The notes beneath the pieces were generated by a model that had not been told where the DNA came from, did no database searches, and saw nothing but the letters and a program-made list of their open reading frames with translations. From NCBI RefSeq assembly GCF_023806125.1, contig NZ_JAMSKT010000022.1, positions 1 through 46,575 on the forward strand: a stretch of 46,575 nt of DNA, read 5' to 3'. A program made the translations under genes and the position numbers. This document shows positions 8,543 through 15,778 of the stretch, piece by piece; position 1 is the stretch's first letter; each line of letters opens with the position of its first letter. This stretch comes from Clostridium caldaquaticum (GTDB taxonomy: Bacteria; Bacillota; Clostridia; Clostridiales; Clostridiaceae).

Positions 8543-8561
8543 ATTTATTAGTATATGTCAA
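8533..8561 (-). promoter_or_regulatory. Sigma-A-type promoter of the transporter operon
   Basis: On the minus strand TTGACA (8561-8556), a 17-bp spacer, then TAATAT (8538-8533). The -35 is a perfect match and the -10 has one mismatch. The expected start is near 8526, giving a leader of about 130 bases before the first permease gene. Confidence 0.75.
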
Positions 8562-8860
8562 CATTTTCTTTTCTTTTTAAATATATTTTTGTTTACATAT
8601 TCACAATAATATTTTTACATTTTGAAATTATTTATTGTTTATTTGTTTATTTTTAAAAATTTATTTTAATGATTATTGAATTTTAATATAAACTATTGTA
8701 CATTTTACATATAACATAGTTTTTTATTACTTTAAACAAAATGTCCTATTGCATATAAAATATCATTTATATACTTAGTACATTTTAAAGTAATTGTTTA
8801 TTATAGTGAAGACTTATTATTGTTTATAATAACAACTTATAAAAAAGGAGTTTATATAGT

Positions 8861-9913
8861 ATGAGCAAAAAAAAAGTAAACTTACAAGATATAGCTGATG
8901 CATTGGGGCTATCCAGAAATACTGTGTCTAAAGCACTAAATGGTAATAAGAGCGTACCAGAAGCTACAAGAAATAAAGTTATAAAAAAAGCAATTAGTTT
9001 AAAATATAAACAGTTTGCTTTTATGAATACTGAAAATTTAATAACAAAAAAAACAGGCAATATTGCTTTATTGACGCGTCAATTACCTACTAATTCACAT
9101 TTTGGTTCTTCCTTACTAAGTGGATTAGAAAAAAGAATTAGTTCTGAAGGCTACAACCTTTCAATTCACATTCTTCGAGAAACTGAGTTTAATTCACTTG
9201 CTCTACCAAATAATTTTGATAAATCAAGTGTAAACGGAATAATATGCATAGAACTATTTGACAAGAAATATACTCAATTAGTAAATAACTTAGGGATTCC
9301 AACAATATTCATAGATACTACATCAAACATATTATATCCAGACCTCAATGCAGATATTTTATTAATGGAAAACGAGCATAGTACTTATTTAATTACAAAA
9401 AAGCTAATAGATAGCGGACATAATAAAATTGGCTTTGTTGGTGATTATACTCACTGTAAAAGCTTTAATGAAAGATGGGTTGGATTTAATAGAGCACTAC
9501 TTGAGTACAATCTCCAGTTAGATTTATCTTTGTGCATAACTGAAGATGATAATTATCCTTATACAGATCCTCAATGGATGAAAAAACAGCTAGATAACAT
9601 GAAAGTATTACCATCAGCTTTTGTGTGTGCAAATGATTTTATTGCAGTTAGTGCAATGAGTGCGTTAAAAAGTAAAAATATAAAAATTCCAGAAGATATT
9701 GTAGTCTGCGGTTTTGACGATACTCCTGAGTCACGTGTTATTGAACCTAACTTAACAACTGTTCATATATTTAATATTGATATGGGAATTATTGCTGCCG
9801 AAATGTTACTAGCAAGAATAAAAAATCCAACAAAGCCTTCTCAAATAACATATGTAAAAACTGAACCAATATTTAGAGCTTCTACTGGAAAGCTTAGTGA
9901 TTTAAATAGATAA
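8861..9913 (+). CDS. LacI-family transcriptional regulator
   Basis: A 350-aa regulator. The N-terminal helix-turn-helix reads VNLQDIADALGLSRNTVSKALNG (about residues 6-28, written in LacI form with SRNTVSKALNG as recognition helix). A hinge region and a periplasmic-binding-protein-like effector domain (about residues 60-345) follow, with the family motif VCGFDDTPESRVIEPNLTTV near the C-terminus. The start ATG has AAAAAAGGAG upstream. It is divergent from the transporter operon and 464 bp away, with a palindrome lying on that operon's -10 box, so I infer local repression of the fructan genes, relieved by a sugar ligand. The ligand cannot be read from the sequence. Confidence 0.88.
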   Translation: MSKKKVNLQDIADALGLSRNTVSKALNGNKSVPEATRNKVIKKAISLKYKQFAFMNTENLITKKTGNIALLTRQLPTNSHFGSSLLSGLEKRISSEGYNLSIHILRETEFNSLALPNNFDKSSVNGIICIELFDKKYTQLVNNLGIPTIFIDTTSNILYPDLNADILLMENEHSTYLITKKLIDSGHNKIGFVGDYTHCKSFNERWVGFNRALLEYNLQLDLSLCITEDDNYPYTDPQWMKKQLDNMKVLPSAFVCANDFIAVSAMSALKSKNIKIPEDIVVCGFDDTPESRVIEPNLTTVHIFNIDMGIIAAEMLLARIKNPTKPSQITYVKTEPIFRASTGKLSDLNR

Positions 9914-10123
9914 AGTTATTTACTGCATTTACAATAAAAGAATTATAAATAAGACACTCTTATAGGTAAGCCCTAACGCTTAGTAAGAACTTGTTTGATA
10001 AATCAAAGCGCAATGAATATAATAGCTGTATATTAAGAAAACGGAAAGCGTAAAAAATAGACGTCTAGATATATACAGATACACTTGATAAAATTACAGA
10101 TATAATAACAGGAGATATCTGTA

Positions 10124-10438
10124 TTGGAAAATGCATTACAACAGAAAGCTTGGGAAAAAATCTTAGAAAATTATTCTTCCTATGAAGGTACTTTAAATGA
10201 TTTTTGCAGTGAAAATAATATAACCAAACATCAGCTTTATTATTACAAAAAGAAACTTAACAAGCCAAATAAACCAGTATTTCATGCCATAGCTCTAAAA
10301 TCTGTAAAGAATGCAGATAATACGAAAAAAGCATATAAGGATATACGTATAGAGATTGGTAAAAGTAAAATATTTATATCGTCAGATGAAGCAGAATTAT
10401 TAAAAACTATACTTAAGGAACTAGCGGCAATATGCTGA
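10124..10438 (+). CDS. tnpA: IS66 accessory protein TnpA
   Basis: A 104-aa accessory protein of IS66 elements. It has an N-terminal helix-turn-helix-like region (about residues 8-48, with SSYEGTLNDFCSENNITKHQ and the LYYYKKKL that follows). Translation would start at TTG 10124, preceded by CAGGAGA. Its end overlaps tnpB by 7 bases, typical of translational coupling in this family. The frame is intact, but the element has lost most of tnpC and should be immobile on its own. Confidence 0.82.
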   Translation: MENALQQKAWEKILENYSSYEGTLNDFCSENNITKHQLYYYKKKLNKPNKPVFHAIALKSVKNADNTKKAYKDIRIEIGKSKIFISSDEAELLKTILKELAAIC

Positions 10439-10782
10439 ATATTGATAAGGTTAATACCGTATATATAGCCTGCGGAGCGACAGATTTAAGAAGAAACATC
10501 GATGGCTTAGCTCTTATCGTTCAAACAGAGCTTAAACTTAATCCTTTTGAAAAAGCATTATTTGTATTTTGCAATAAGCAGATGAATAAATTAAACATAC
10601 TGCATTTTGATGAAGGCTTCTGGCTGTACTATTATCGATTAGAAAAAGGGAGATTTAAATGGCCGATGACAAAGACGGAAGCATTAGGAGTTAACTTGGA
10701 AGAATTACGGTGGCTTTTAAAAGGTTATGAGGTAAGAACTGTATCAAAATTTAAGCCAATAGATAGCAAAAACTATTATTAA
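10432..10782 (+). CDS. tnpB: IS66 Orf2-like protein TnpB
   Basis: A 116-aa protein of the IS66 Orf2 family (PF05717 type), recognised from VYIACGATDLRRNIDGLAL near the N-terminus, FVFCNKQMNKLNILHFDEGFWLYYYRLEKGRF in two overlapping parts in the middle and the FKWP motif. It overlaps tnpA by 7 bases and precedes the tnpC remnant. It is required for transposition of IS66 in other bacteria, but its biochemical role is not established. The length is full for the family. Confidence 0.87.
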   Translation: MLNIDKVNTVYIACGATDLRRNIDGLALIVQTELKLNPFEKALFVFCNKQMNKLNILHFDEGFWLYYYRLEKGRFKWPMTKTEALGVNLEELRWLLKGYEVRTVSKFKPIDSKNYY

Positions 10783-10869
10783 AACTATCTTAAATACCTT
10801 CTAACCCTTGAAAAATCAAGGGTTTTCTGTTATAATATAAGTGTAAAAAACAAAAGATGAGGTACTAAA

Positions 10870-11055
10870 ATGGATGGCTTAAATATAAAAAATCAGTTAG
10901 ATGAAAAGGTAAAAGCTATAATTTCTAAGCTGGAAAAAGAAATAGCTGATAAGGATCAAGAAATTAATAATTTAAAAAACAAATTAGCATTTTTAAAAAA
11001 TCAAATTCTTAATAAAAACAAAAAGTGGAGTGTTCTGGACAAGTTAGACACATAG
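10870..11055 (+). pseudogene. tnpC: IS66 transposase TnpC, N-terminal stub
   Basis: The frame starts at ATG 10870 and encodes 61 residues, of which about 55 are IS66-derived. It has the N-terminal coiled coil of TnpC (leucine/lysine-rich, about residues 10-50). The last residues come from the terminal repeat of the adjacent IS3 element, and the frame stops inside it. The DDE catalytic domain is missing, so the element cannot encode its own transposase. Confidence 0.82.
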
Positions 11056-11058
11056 AAA
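11036..11058 (+). repeat. IS3 terminal inverted repeat, orfB side
   Basis: TGGACAAGTTAGACACATAG plus AAA, read inwards. It pairs with the other end at 12420-12442; TGGA and TAGACACATAGAAA are identical and only the five bases between them differ. Confidence 0.8.
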
Positions 11059-11195
11059 TGATAGTTTGCTATGCTTTTCTTAGAATTGCTTGATTTTATG
11101 ATTTGTTAATTTGCAGATATAAACTTTTGTAATAAATTCAATAATATAACAGTAAAAGACAAATACCTTCCTACCAGAATATATAAACAATATTA

Positions 11196-12053
11196 CTAAT
11201 TTTCAGTAAACTTATTTATATTAAGAAGCTTATTATTTCTGTAATATTCAGCAACATATTCCTTTGGAGACTTGTATCCTAAGCTGGAATGAAGCCGCTT
11301 ACAGTTGTAAAACGTTTCAATATAATCCACAATCTCTTATTTAGCTTCTGCTATAGTTTTGAATTTCCTTCCATATATAACGTCTTTCTTTAAGGATGCA
11401 AAGAAAGACTCCCCGCAGGCATTGTCGTAGCAATTACCCTTTCGGCTCATGCTCTGCTGTATTTGATTCTTTCTTAAAAGTTCTTGATAATCATAGGACG
11501 CATACTGAACACCTCTATCTGAATGAAATATCAGCCCTGCATCTGGTCTATGTTTAGTTATAGCTTGTTCCATTGCTCCTATAACTAAATCTCTAGTCAT
11601 TCTTGTTCCTAATGACCATCCAACTATTTCTTTTTGAAACAGGTCTTCTATTGATGCAAGGTACAGCCATCCTTCATCTGTGGCAATGTAGGTAATATCT
11701 CCAACCCACTTTTCATTTGGTTTTTCTGCTTTAAAGTCCTGGTTTAAGAGATTTGGAGCCACAGGATATTTGTGATTAGAATAAGTAGTGGCCTTAAATT
11801 TCCTTTTAAGTCTGCTGTGGATATTGTTCTCATTCATAAGTTTAGACACCTTATCTCTTCCACAAGCAATGTTCTCTTTATTAAGTTGAGTCTTTATTCT
11901 TCTTATTCCATAGGTTTCTCTGGATTCTTTATGTACTCTGCGTATATGCTCTACTAATTCTTTGTCATTTTTCTTTCTATTGCTTTCTGGTCTCTTAATC
12001 CAAGCATAATAGGAGCTCCTTTTTATATTTAACACTTCACACATCTTCTCCAC
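11196..12053 (-). pseudogene. IS3 transposase OrfB with in-frame stop
   Basis: The catalytic DDE integrase of the IS3 element. A HTH_21-type N-terminus (SSYYAWIKRPESNRKKND, then ETYGIRRIKTQLN) is followed by the rve core, with the first Asp in WVGDITYIA, the second in HSDRGVQY and the Glu in NACGESFFASLKKD. The open frame ends at TAA 11337-11339, just after TIAEAK. The expected family tail ([20 protein letters not shown], then [12 protein letters not shown]) continues in the same frame to TAG 11196-11198. A single CAA-to-TAA change explains the stop. It is normally made as an OrfAB fusion by -1 frameshifting in orfA. The GTG at 12053 is only where the separate frame could start. Confidence 0.85.
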
Positions 12054-12091
12054 TCGAAATTCGGAGCTGTTTTCTATAATGAATCTATATC

Positions 12092-12382
12092 TTATTTCTC
12101 GGGCTTTGTGAAGATGCGCATAGCTTTTTTTAATATCTCATTTTCCTCCTCAATATCTGCAAGTCTTTTCTTTAATCTTCTCATTTCATCATCTTCAGGT
12201 CTTAAGTGTCCTTTACCAGGGAATGCGTTTTCACCATGTTCTCTATACTGCTTAATCCACCTTCTCAAGGATACTTCAGCAACCCCTATATCTTTTGCAA
12301 CCTCTGATACTTTCTTTCCGCCTTCAGTAACTAGTCTTATAATCTCTTTCTTATATTCTTCTGTATATACCTTCTTTTGCAT
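12092..12382 (-). CDS. IS3 transposase OrfA
   Basis: A 96-aa HTH_8-type DNA-binding protein: VYTEEYKKEIIRLVTEG, a helix-turn-helix around VSEVAKDIGVAEVSLRRWI (about residues 28-46), then a leucine-zipper-like C-terminus (LKKRLADIEEENEILKKA). I chose ATG 12382 with AAAGGA about 10 bases upstream; an in-frame GTG at 12391 is also possible. A run of seven A near its end is a good -1 slippage site that would join it to OrfB. Confidence 0.85.
   Translation of the reverse strand: MQKKVYTEEYKKEIIRLVTEGGKKVSEVAKDIGVAEVSLRRWIKQYREHGENAFPGKGHLRPEDDEMRRLKKRLADIEEENEILKKAMRIFTKPEK
12125..12131 (-). other. A7 slippery site for -1 frameshifting (OrfAB)
   Basis: Near the end of orfA the minus strand reads TTA AAA AAA GCT. 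A slip of one base back continues as KKSYAHLHKAREIRYRFIIE and runs without a stop into orfB, giving the IS3 OrfAB fusion. That open path in the -1 frame is the main support. Confidence 0.7.
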
Positions 12383-12419
12383 TATGGGCACATCCTTTCT
12401 TGGTTCTATTATACCAACC

Positions 12420-12442
12420 TTTCTATGTGTCTATCAATTCCA
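12420..12442 (-). repeat. IS3 terminal inverted repeat, orfA side
   Basis: Read inwards on the minus strand it is TGGAATTGATAGACACATAG plus AAA, matching the end at 11036-11058. It lies about 37 bp upstream of orfA. Confidence 0.8.
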
Positions 12443-12589
12443 GTATAGTTCATCCTCCTTTTCAAAAACTTTTATAATATACTTATCAATTACTTATATT
12501 ACTTAATATTATTTCTTGTCAAATATTATATATATATATTAGAGTCAACAAATTTATATCGCAAATTATTACATTTTTTAACATTCAAA

Positions 12590-12614
12590 ATAAAAAGCTC
12601 GAGAAACCTCGAGC
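12590..12614 (-). terminator. tyrS terminator
   Basis: On the minus strand GCTCGAG, a GTTT loop, CTCGAGC, then TTTTTATTTT. It begins directly after the tyrS stop codon. Confidence 0.88.
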
Positions 12615-13835
12615 CTATTCTATCACTATTCTATTATAATTTTTCTTTCCTCTTTTAACTAATATACTTCCATCTGTAAAATGTTCTTCTGTTAATACCA
12701 TATTAATATCTGTAACTTTCTCATTATTTACACTTAAACCGCCTTGCTGAATAAGTCTTCTTCCTTCTGCTTTAGATGGAATTACCTTAGCTGCAGTTAG
12801 TATATCTAAAATTGCGGAGCCTACCATATCTTTACTAATAACAGCTGTTGGAACATTGCTCATATCAGCTCCTCCGCCAAATAAAGCTTCTGCAGCAGAT
12901 TTTGCCTTTATTGCCTCTTCCTCTCCATGCACAAGCTTTGTAACTTCAAAAGCAAGAACTTTCTTAGCCTCATTTATTTCTGCATCTTTAAGTGAACCTA
13001 ATCTTCTAACTTCATCCATTGGAAGGAAGGTTAACAGTGCAAGACACTTTTGAACGTCTGCATCAGCTATATTTCTCCAGTACTGATAGAAATCGTATGG
13101 AGAAGTTTTATCCTTATCAAGCCATAAAGCTCCTTTTTCTGTTTTACCCATCTTTTTGCCTTCGCTGTTAGTTAAAAGAGTACAAGTCATAGCAAAAGCA
13201 GGCTTGTTTTCTTTTCTTCTAATTAAATCAACGCCGGCAAGCATATTTGACCATTGGTCGTCGCCGCCAAGCTGCATTACACAGCCATACCTTCTGTTTA
13301 ATTCAAGAAAGTCATAACCCTGCATAAGCATGTAGTTAAACTCTAAAAAGGAAAGTCCTTTTTCTAATCTTTGTTTAAAACATTCTGCAGTTAACATTTT
13401 ATTAACTGAAAAATGAACTCCTATTTCTCTTATAAATTCTACATAATTTAGATTTAAAAGCCACTCTGCATTATTATCTAATATAGCTTTTCCATCACTG
13501 AAGTCTATAAACTTCTGCATTTGTTTCTTTATACATGCCACATTATGAGCTATATCTTCCTTAGTAAGCATTTTTCTCATATCAGATTTACCTGATGGAT
13601 CTCCTACCATGGCAGTTCCTCCACCAACCAATGCTATTGGTCTGTGGCCTGCTCTTTGCATATGTGCCATCATCATCATTGCGATAAAATGTCCTACGTG
13701 TAAACTGTCTGCTGTTGGATCAAATCCTATATAAAAAGTTATTTTTTCCTTTTCTAAAAGTTCTCTTATTTCAGCTTCATGGGTATACTGTTTTATAAAC
13801 CCGCGTTCAACTAATGTATCTAATACACTTGCCAT
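12615..13835 (-). CDS. tyrS: Tyrosyl-tRNA synthetase
   Basis: A 406-aa class I aminoacyl-tRNA synthetase that charges tRNA-Tyr. [16 protein letters not shown] near residues 34-49 holds the HIGH motif as HVGH, and [13 protein letters not shown] near residue 230 is the KMSKS variant. [20 protein letters not shown], with the start of DDQWSN after it, forms the tyrosine pocket. The C-terminus has an S4 RNA-binding domain ([20 protein letters not shown]). The start ATG 13835 has CAGGAGG at a proper distance; an upstream in-frame ATG at 13868 does not. It is a single-gene unit. I looked for a T-box leader with the AGGGTGG element and did not find one. Confidence 0.95.
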   Translation of the reverse strand: MASVLDTLVERGFIKQYTHEAEIRELLEKEKITFYIGFDPTADSLHVGHFIAMMMMAHMQRAGHRPIALVGGGTAMVGDPSGKSDMRKMLTKEDIAHNVACIKKQMQKFIDFSDGKAILDNNAEWLLNLNYVEFIREIGVHFSVNKMLTAECFKQRLEKGLSFLEFNYMLMQGYDFLELNRRYGCVMQLGGDDQWSNMLAGVDLIRRKENKPAFAMTCTLLTNSEGKKMGKTEKGALWLDKDKTSPYDFYQYWRNIADADVQKCLALLTFLPMDEVRRLGSLKDAEINEAKKVLAFEVTKLVHGEEEAIKAKSAAEALFGGGADMSNVPTAVISKDMVGSAILDILTAAKVIPSKAEGRRLIQQGGLSVNNEKVTDINMVLTEEHFTDGSILVKRGKKNYNRIVIE

Positions 13836-13996
13836 ATTTAATCCTCCTGTGTTTATTATTGTGCGCATAACAATTACTTCTGCAGCACCTCTTGCGTTAA
13901 AATTCCTTCTTTATAGTATATAGTTAAAACAGTAATTTATCAATATTTAATTGTATGTATAATAGATTTTATATTGAAATTTCATTAAAAACTAAC

Positions 13997-14038
13997 TAAA
14001 ATTAAAGACTGCACCGTATGGCGCAGTCTTTAATTTTA
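13997..14038. terminator. Bidirectional-looking terminator between tyrS and the P-loop gene
   Basis: Arms TAAAATTAAAGACTGC (13997-14012) and GCAGTCTTTAATTTTA (14023-14038) form a perfect 16-bp stem. Its right arm includes the stop codon of the P-loop gene. It probably ends that minus-strand transcript before tyrS. Confidence 0.82.
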
Positions 14039-14446
14039 TGCTACATATTTTTTAATAAACTCAGGCATTTCAGCTTCTTCACTGTTAATATTTATATAAA
14101 ACTCTACGTTGTTTTCTTGTGAGATTTTTTCTAAATCAAAAAACAAATGTGCAGCATCCCTTATATTCCCCTGGACAATATTAGACAGGCCATCAATGAA
14201 GATAGTATCTATATCATAATCCTCTGAAATAATGCCGCACAAAAAACCATAAAAACAATTGTAATCTTTTAAACAATAATCTTTAGCTGCTATTAGTCTA
14301 ACATTTCTGTTAAGATCAAATAAATGTCTTTTATCATCGTCGATGTACACAACATGTCCCTTAGACTCCAAAGCTCTGTCATTTGCCAAGTTGATTAAAG
14401 CTTTTGTTTTTCCTGAACCTCTCTTATTACAAAATACATGAATCAT
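14036..14446 (-). CDS. Small P-loop NTPase of unknown function
   Basis: A 136-aa protein with an N-terminal nucleotide-binding loop CNKRGSGKTKALINLA (about residues 5-20). KRGSGKT fits the deviant Walker A form KxGxGKT used by ParA/MinD-like ATPases better than the classical GxxxxGKT form. A hydrophobic strand with acidic end (YDIDTIFIDGLSNI) could be Walker B, and FYININSEEAE a third strand. I chose ATG 14446 because AAGGGGTGG lies 5 bases upstream; an in-frame GTG at 14455 lies inside that site. It is short for an ATPase domain and I do not recognise the family. It lies 104 bp downstream of the AlbA_2 protein gene, on the same strand. Confidence 0.7.
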   Translation of the reverse strand: MIHVFCNKRGSGKTKALINLANDRALESKGHVVYIDDDKRHLFDLNRNVRLIAAKDYCLKDYNCFYGFLCGIISEDYDIDTIFIDGLSNIVQGNIRDAAHLFFDLEKISQENNVEFYININSEEAEMPEFIKKYVA

Positions 14447-14550
14447 GGTTACCACCCCTTCGTGTTATTTTTTAGGTGCTGTTTCCTTCATTATATAATA
14501 TTCAGAATATTTATTCAATATTCCATAATATAATGTTTCTTAATAAATTG

Positions 14551-15699
14551 TTAATTCTTTATTTTTCCTATTCCTGGATAAACCACTTTGAAAAAGTCAC
14601 CATTTAATGAGTTTATAAACATAATCCTGCCAATGTTTTTAAATGCCTTTTTCATTCTACTGAAGCCTCTTCCTTGTTTAATAAATCTCTTTTTGTCATC
14701 TAAGGCTATTATTTTTTCGTATATCCACATATTTCTTTTAATATAATTGTGGTCGCTTATATCCTTCCCTTTCACTAAAATTCCTGGACTAATAACACTA
14801 ATGCTGTCATAACTTAATATTATTTCAATTTCTTTATAAAATATTGTATAGTCTCTATACAATACAGCGTTTTTTACGCCTTCAAAAAGCGCTTCTACAG
14901 GATAATTAACAGGAAGAAGTCTCTTTAATGTATCCTCACATGTATCCAGTATTGAAAGCAAGTCACCATTTATAATAATTATTTCATCTTCTTCCCTATT
15001 TATCTTATTAACTATTCTTACCATATTATGAGGAATATATACACTATTTATTTTAGAAAAAACTAAAATACCACCGAGAGTTGCTACAAATTTTCCTAAA
15101 TCTTTATCAAACCTTATAATAGAAGCATTCTCCATTAAAATAATTCTGTTTTCCTTATTAGCTTCTATTTTATGAAAAGCAAAATACTTATCTACAAGCT
15201 CTGTATCTATACAATTGACTGAACTATTTATAATAGGACATAATTCAATATTTAAAGATAAACTCTCCTCAAGAGCAGCTGCAATTTCCTGCTTTCTCAT
15301 TGTGTCCGTTGTAGAACCTCTCCTTATATAAAATGCTCCATTATCTCTTATTTGATAAGGTTTTTGTCCTCCATCATATATTGTAATAATCCCTAATTTT
15401 TTTCCATCATAAACGAAGTTTTCATAAGCTATTGGAATTGGCGGCTCACACCTGGAGGTTACAATTTGCATTATCTGTTCTTCTTCATAACCTTTGCCTT
15501 CAATTCCAATAACTTTCTTAGTCTTGTCTTCTATTCCTATTATTATATATCCTCTTCCCCCTTTAGAATTAGCAATAGCACAGACATCTTTAGCTAATTC
15601 CTTTCTGCCGCTTTCTATTTCTAAATCAAGCTTTTGTTTAAAATCAAGCTTAGGACCTTCTTCCCTTTTAAGCAAAATATTAAATTTTCTTATATCCAT
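14551..15699 (-). CDS. AlbA_2 (Schlafen-type) domain protein
   Basis: A 382-aa protein. The N-terminal part (about residues 8-140) has the AlbA_2/Schlafen-AAA_4 pattern: EGPKLDFKQKL, then AIANSKGGRGYIIIGIED, and GAFYIRRGSTTDTM near residue 130. The remainder resembles the ATP-dependent helicase-like C-terminal region of bacterial proteins often labelled putative transcriptional regulators (PVNYPVEALFEGVKNAVLYRDY, split here as PVEALFEGVKNAVLYRDY). RIGSTT-like residues are involved in nucleic acid or nucleotide contact in relatives. The real function is unknown; roles in regulation or phage defence have been proposed for the family. It is probably a single gene or transcribed with the small P-loop gene. 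Confidence 0.75.
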   Translation of the reverse strand: MDIRKFNILLKREEGPKLDFKQKLDLEIESGRKELAKDVCAIANSKGGRGYIIIGIEDKTKKVIGIEGKGYEEEQIMQIVTSRCEPPIPIAYENFVYDGKKLGIITIYDGGQKPYQIRDNGAFYIRRGSTTDTMRKQEIAAALEESLSLNIELCPIINSSVNCIDTELVDKYFAFHKIEANKENRIILMENASIIRFDKDLGKFVATLGGILVFSKINSVYIPHNMVRIVNKINREEDEIIIINGDLLSILDTCEDTLKRLLPVNYPVEALFEGVKNAVLYRDYTIFYKEIEIILSYDSISVISPGILVKGKDISDHNYIKRNMWIYEKIIALDDKKRFIKQGRGFSRMKKAFKNIGRIMFINSLNGDFFKVVYPGIGKIKN

Positions 15700-15778
15700 A
15701 ACCTTTTAACCTAACCTGCTTTCCAATTTTACTATATTATATGAAAATATTAAAACCAGCATGAACTTTTCATTCATA

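Larger units (their letters stand above)
9966..11035 (+). mobile_element. IS66-family element, left part only
   Basis: The left part of an IS66-type element. The probable outer end is GTAAGCCCTAACGC at 9966; IS66 ends usually begin with GTAA. tnpA, tnpB and the first codons of tnpC follow in the usual order. The element stops abruptly at 11035, where the terminal repeat of an IS3 element begins, and no IS66 sequence appears on the other side of that element. The outer end was placed by eye. Confidence 0.7.
11036..12442 (-). mobile_element. Complete IS3-family insertion sequence (1407 bp)
   Basis: Both ends are visible as terminal inverted repeats, and between them lie orfA and orfB in the usual overlapping arrangement on the minus strand. 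The flanks are GTTC on the left and GTAT on the right, so there is no 3-4 bp target duplication. The left flank is IS66 sequence and the right flank is not. This points to a deletion next to the element or recombination between two copies, not a simple insertion. The orfB frame carries a stop codon, so the copy is probably defective. Confidence 0.85.

Noticed and set aside
8562-8860. Riboswitch or small gene in the long AT-rich gap before the LacI-type gene
   Set aside because: There is no stable GC-containing stem and no frame with a ribosome site. TTTACAT motifs recur but with irregular spacing.
11337-11339. Programmed stop-codon readthrough in IS3 OrfB
   Set aside because: IS3 elements use frameshifting between orfA and orfB, not readthrough in the catalytic tail. 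A nonsense mutation is simpler.
12443-12596. Continuation of IS66 tnpC on the right side of the IS3 element
   Set aside because: The sequence here has stops in all frames, no IS66 signature, and reads as the spacer after tyrS.
13836-14030. Possible T-box riboswitch before tyrS
   Set aside because: tyrS often has a T-box in Firmicutes, but I find no AGGGTGGNACCGCG-type element or specifier stem here. The only strong hairpin is the terminator of the upstream gene.
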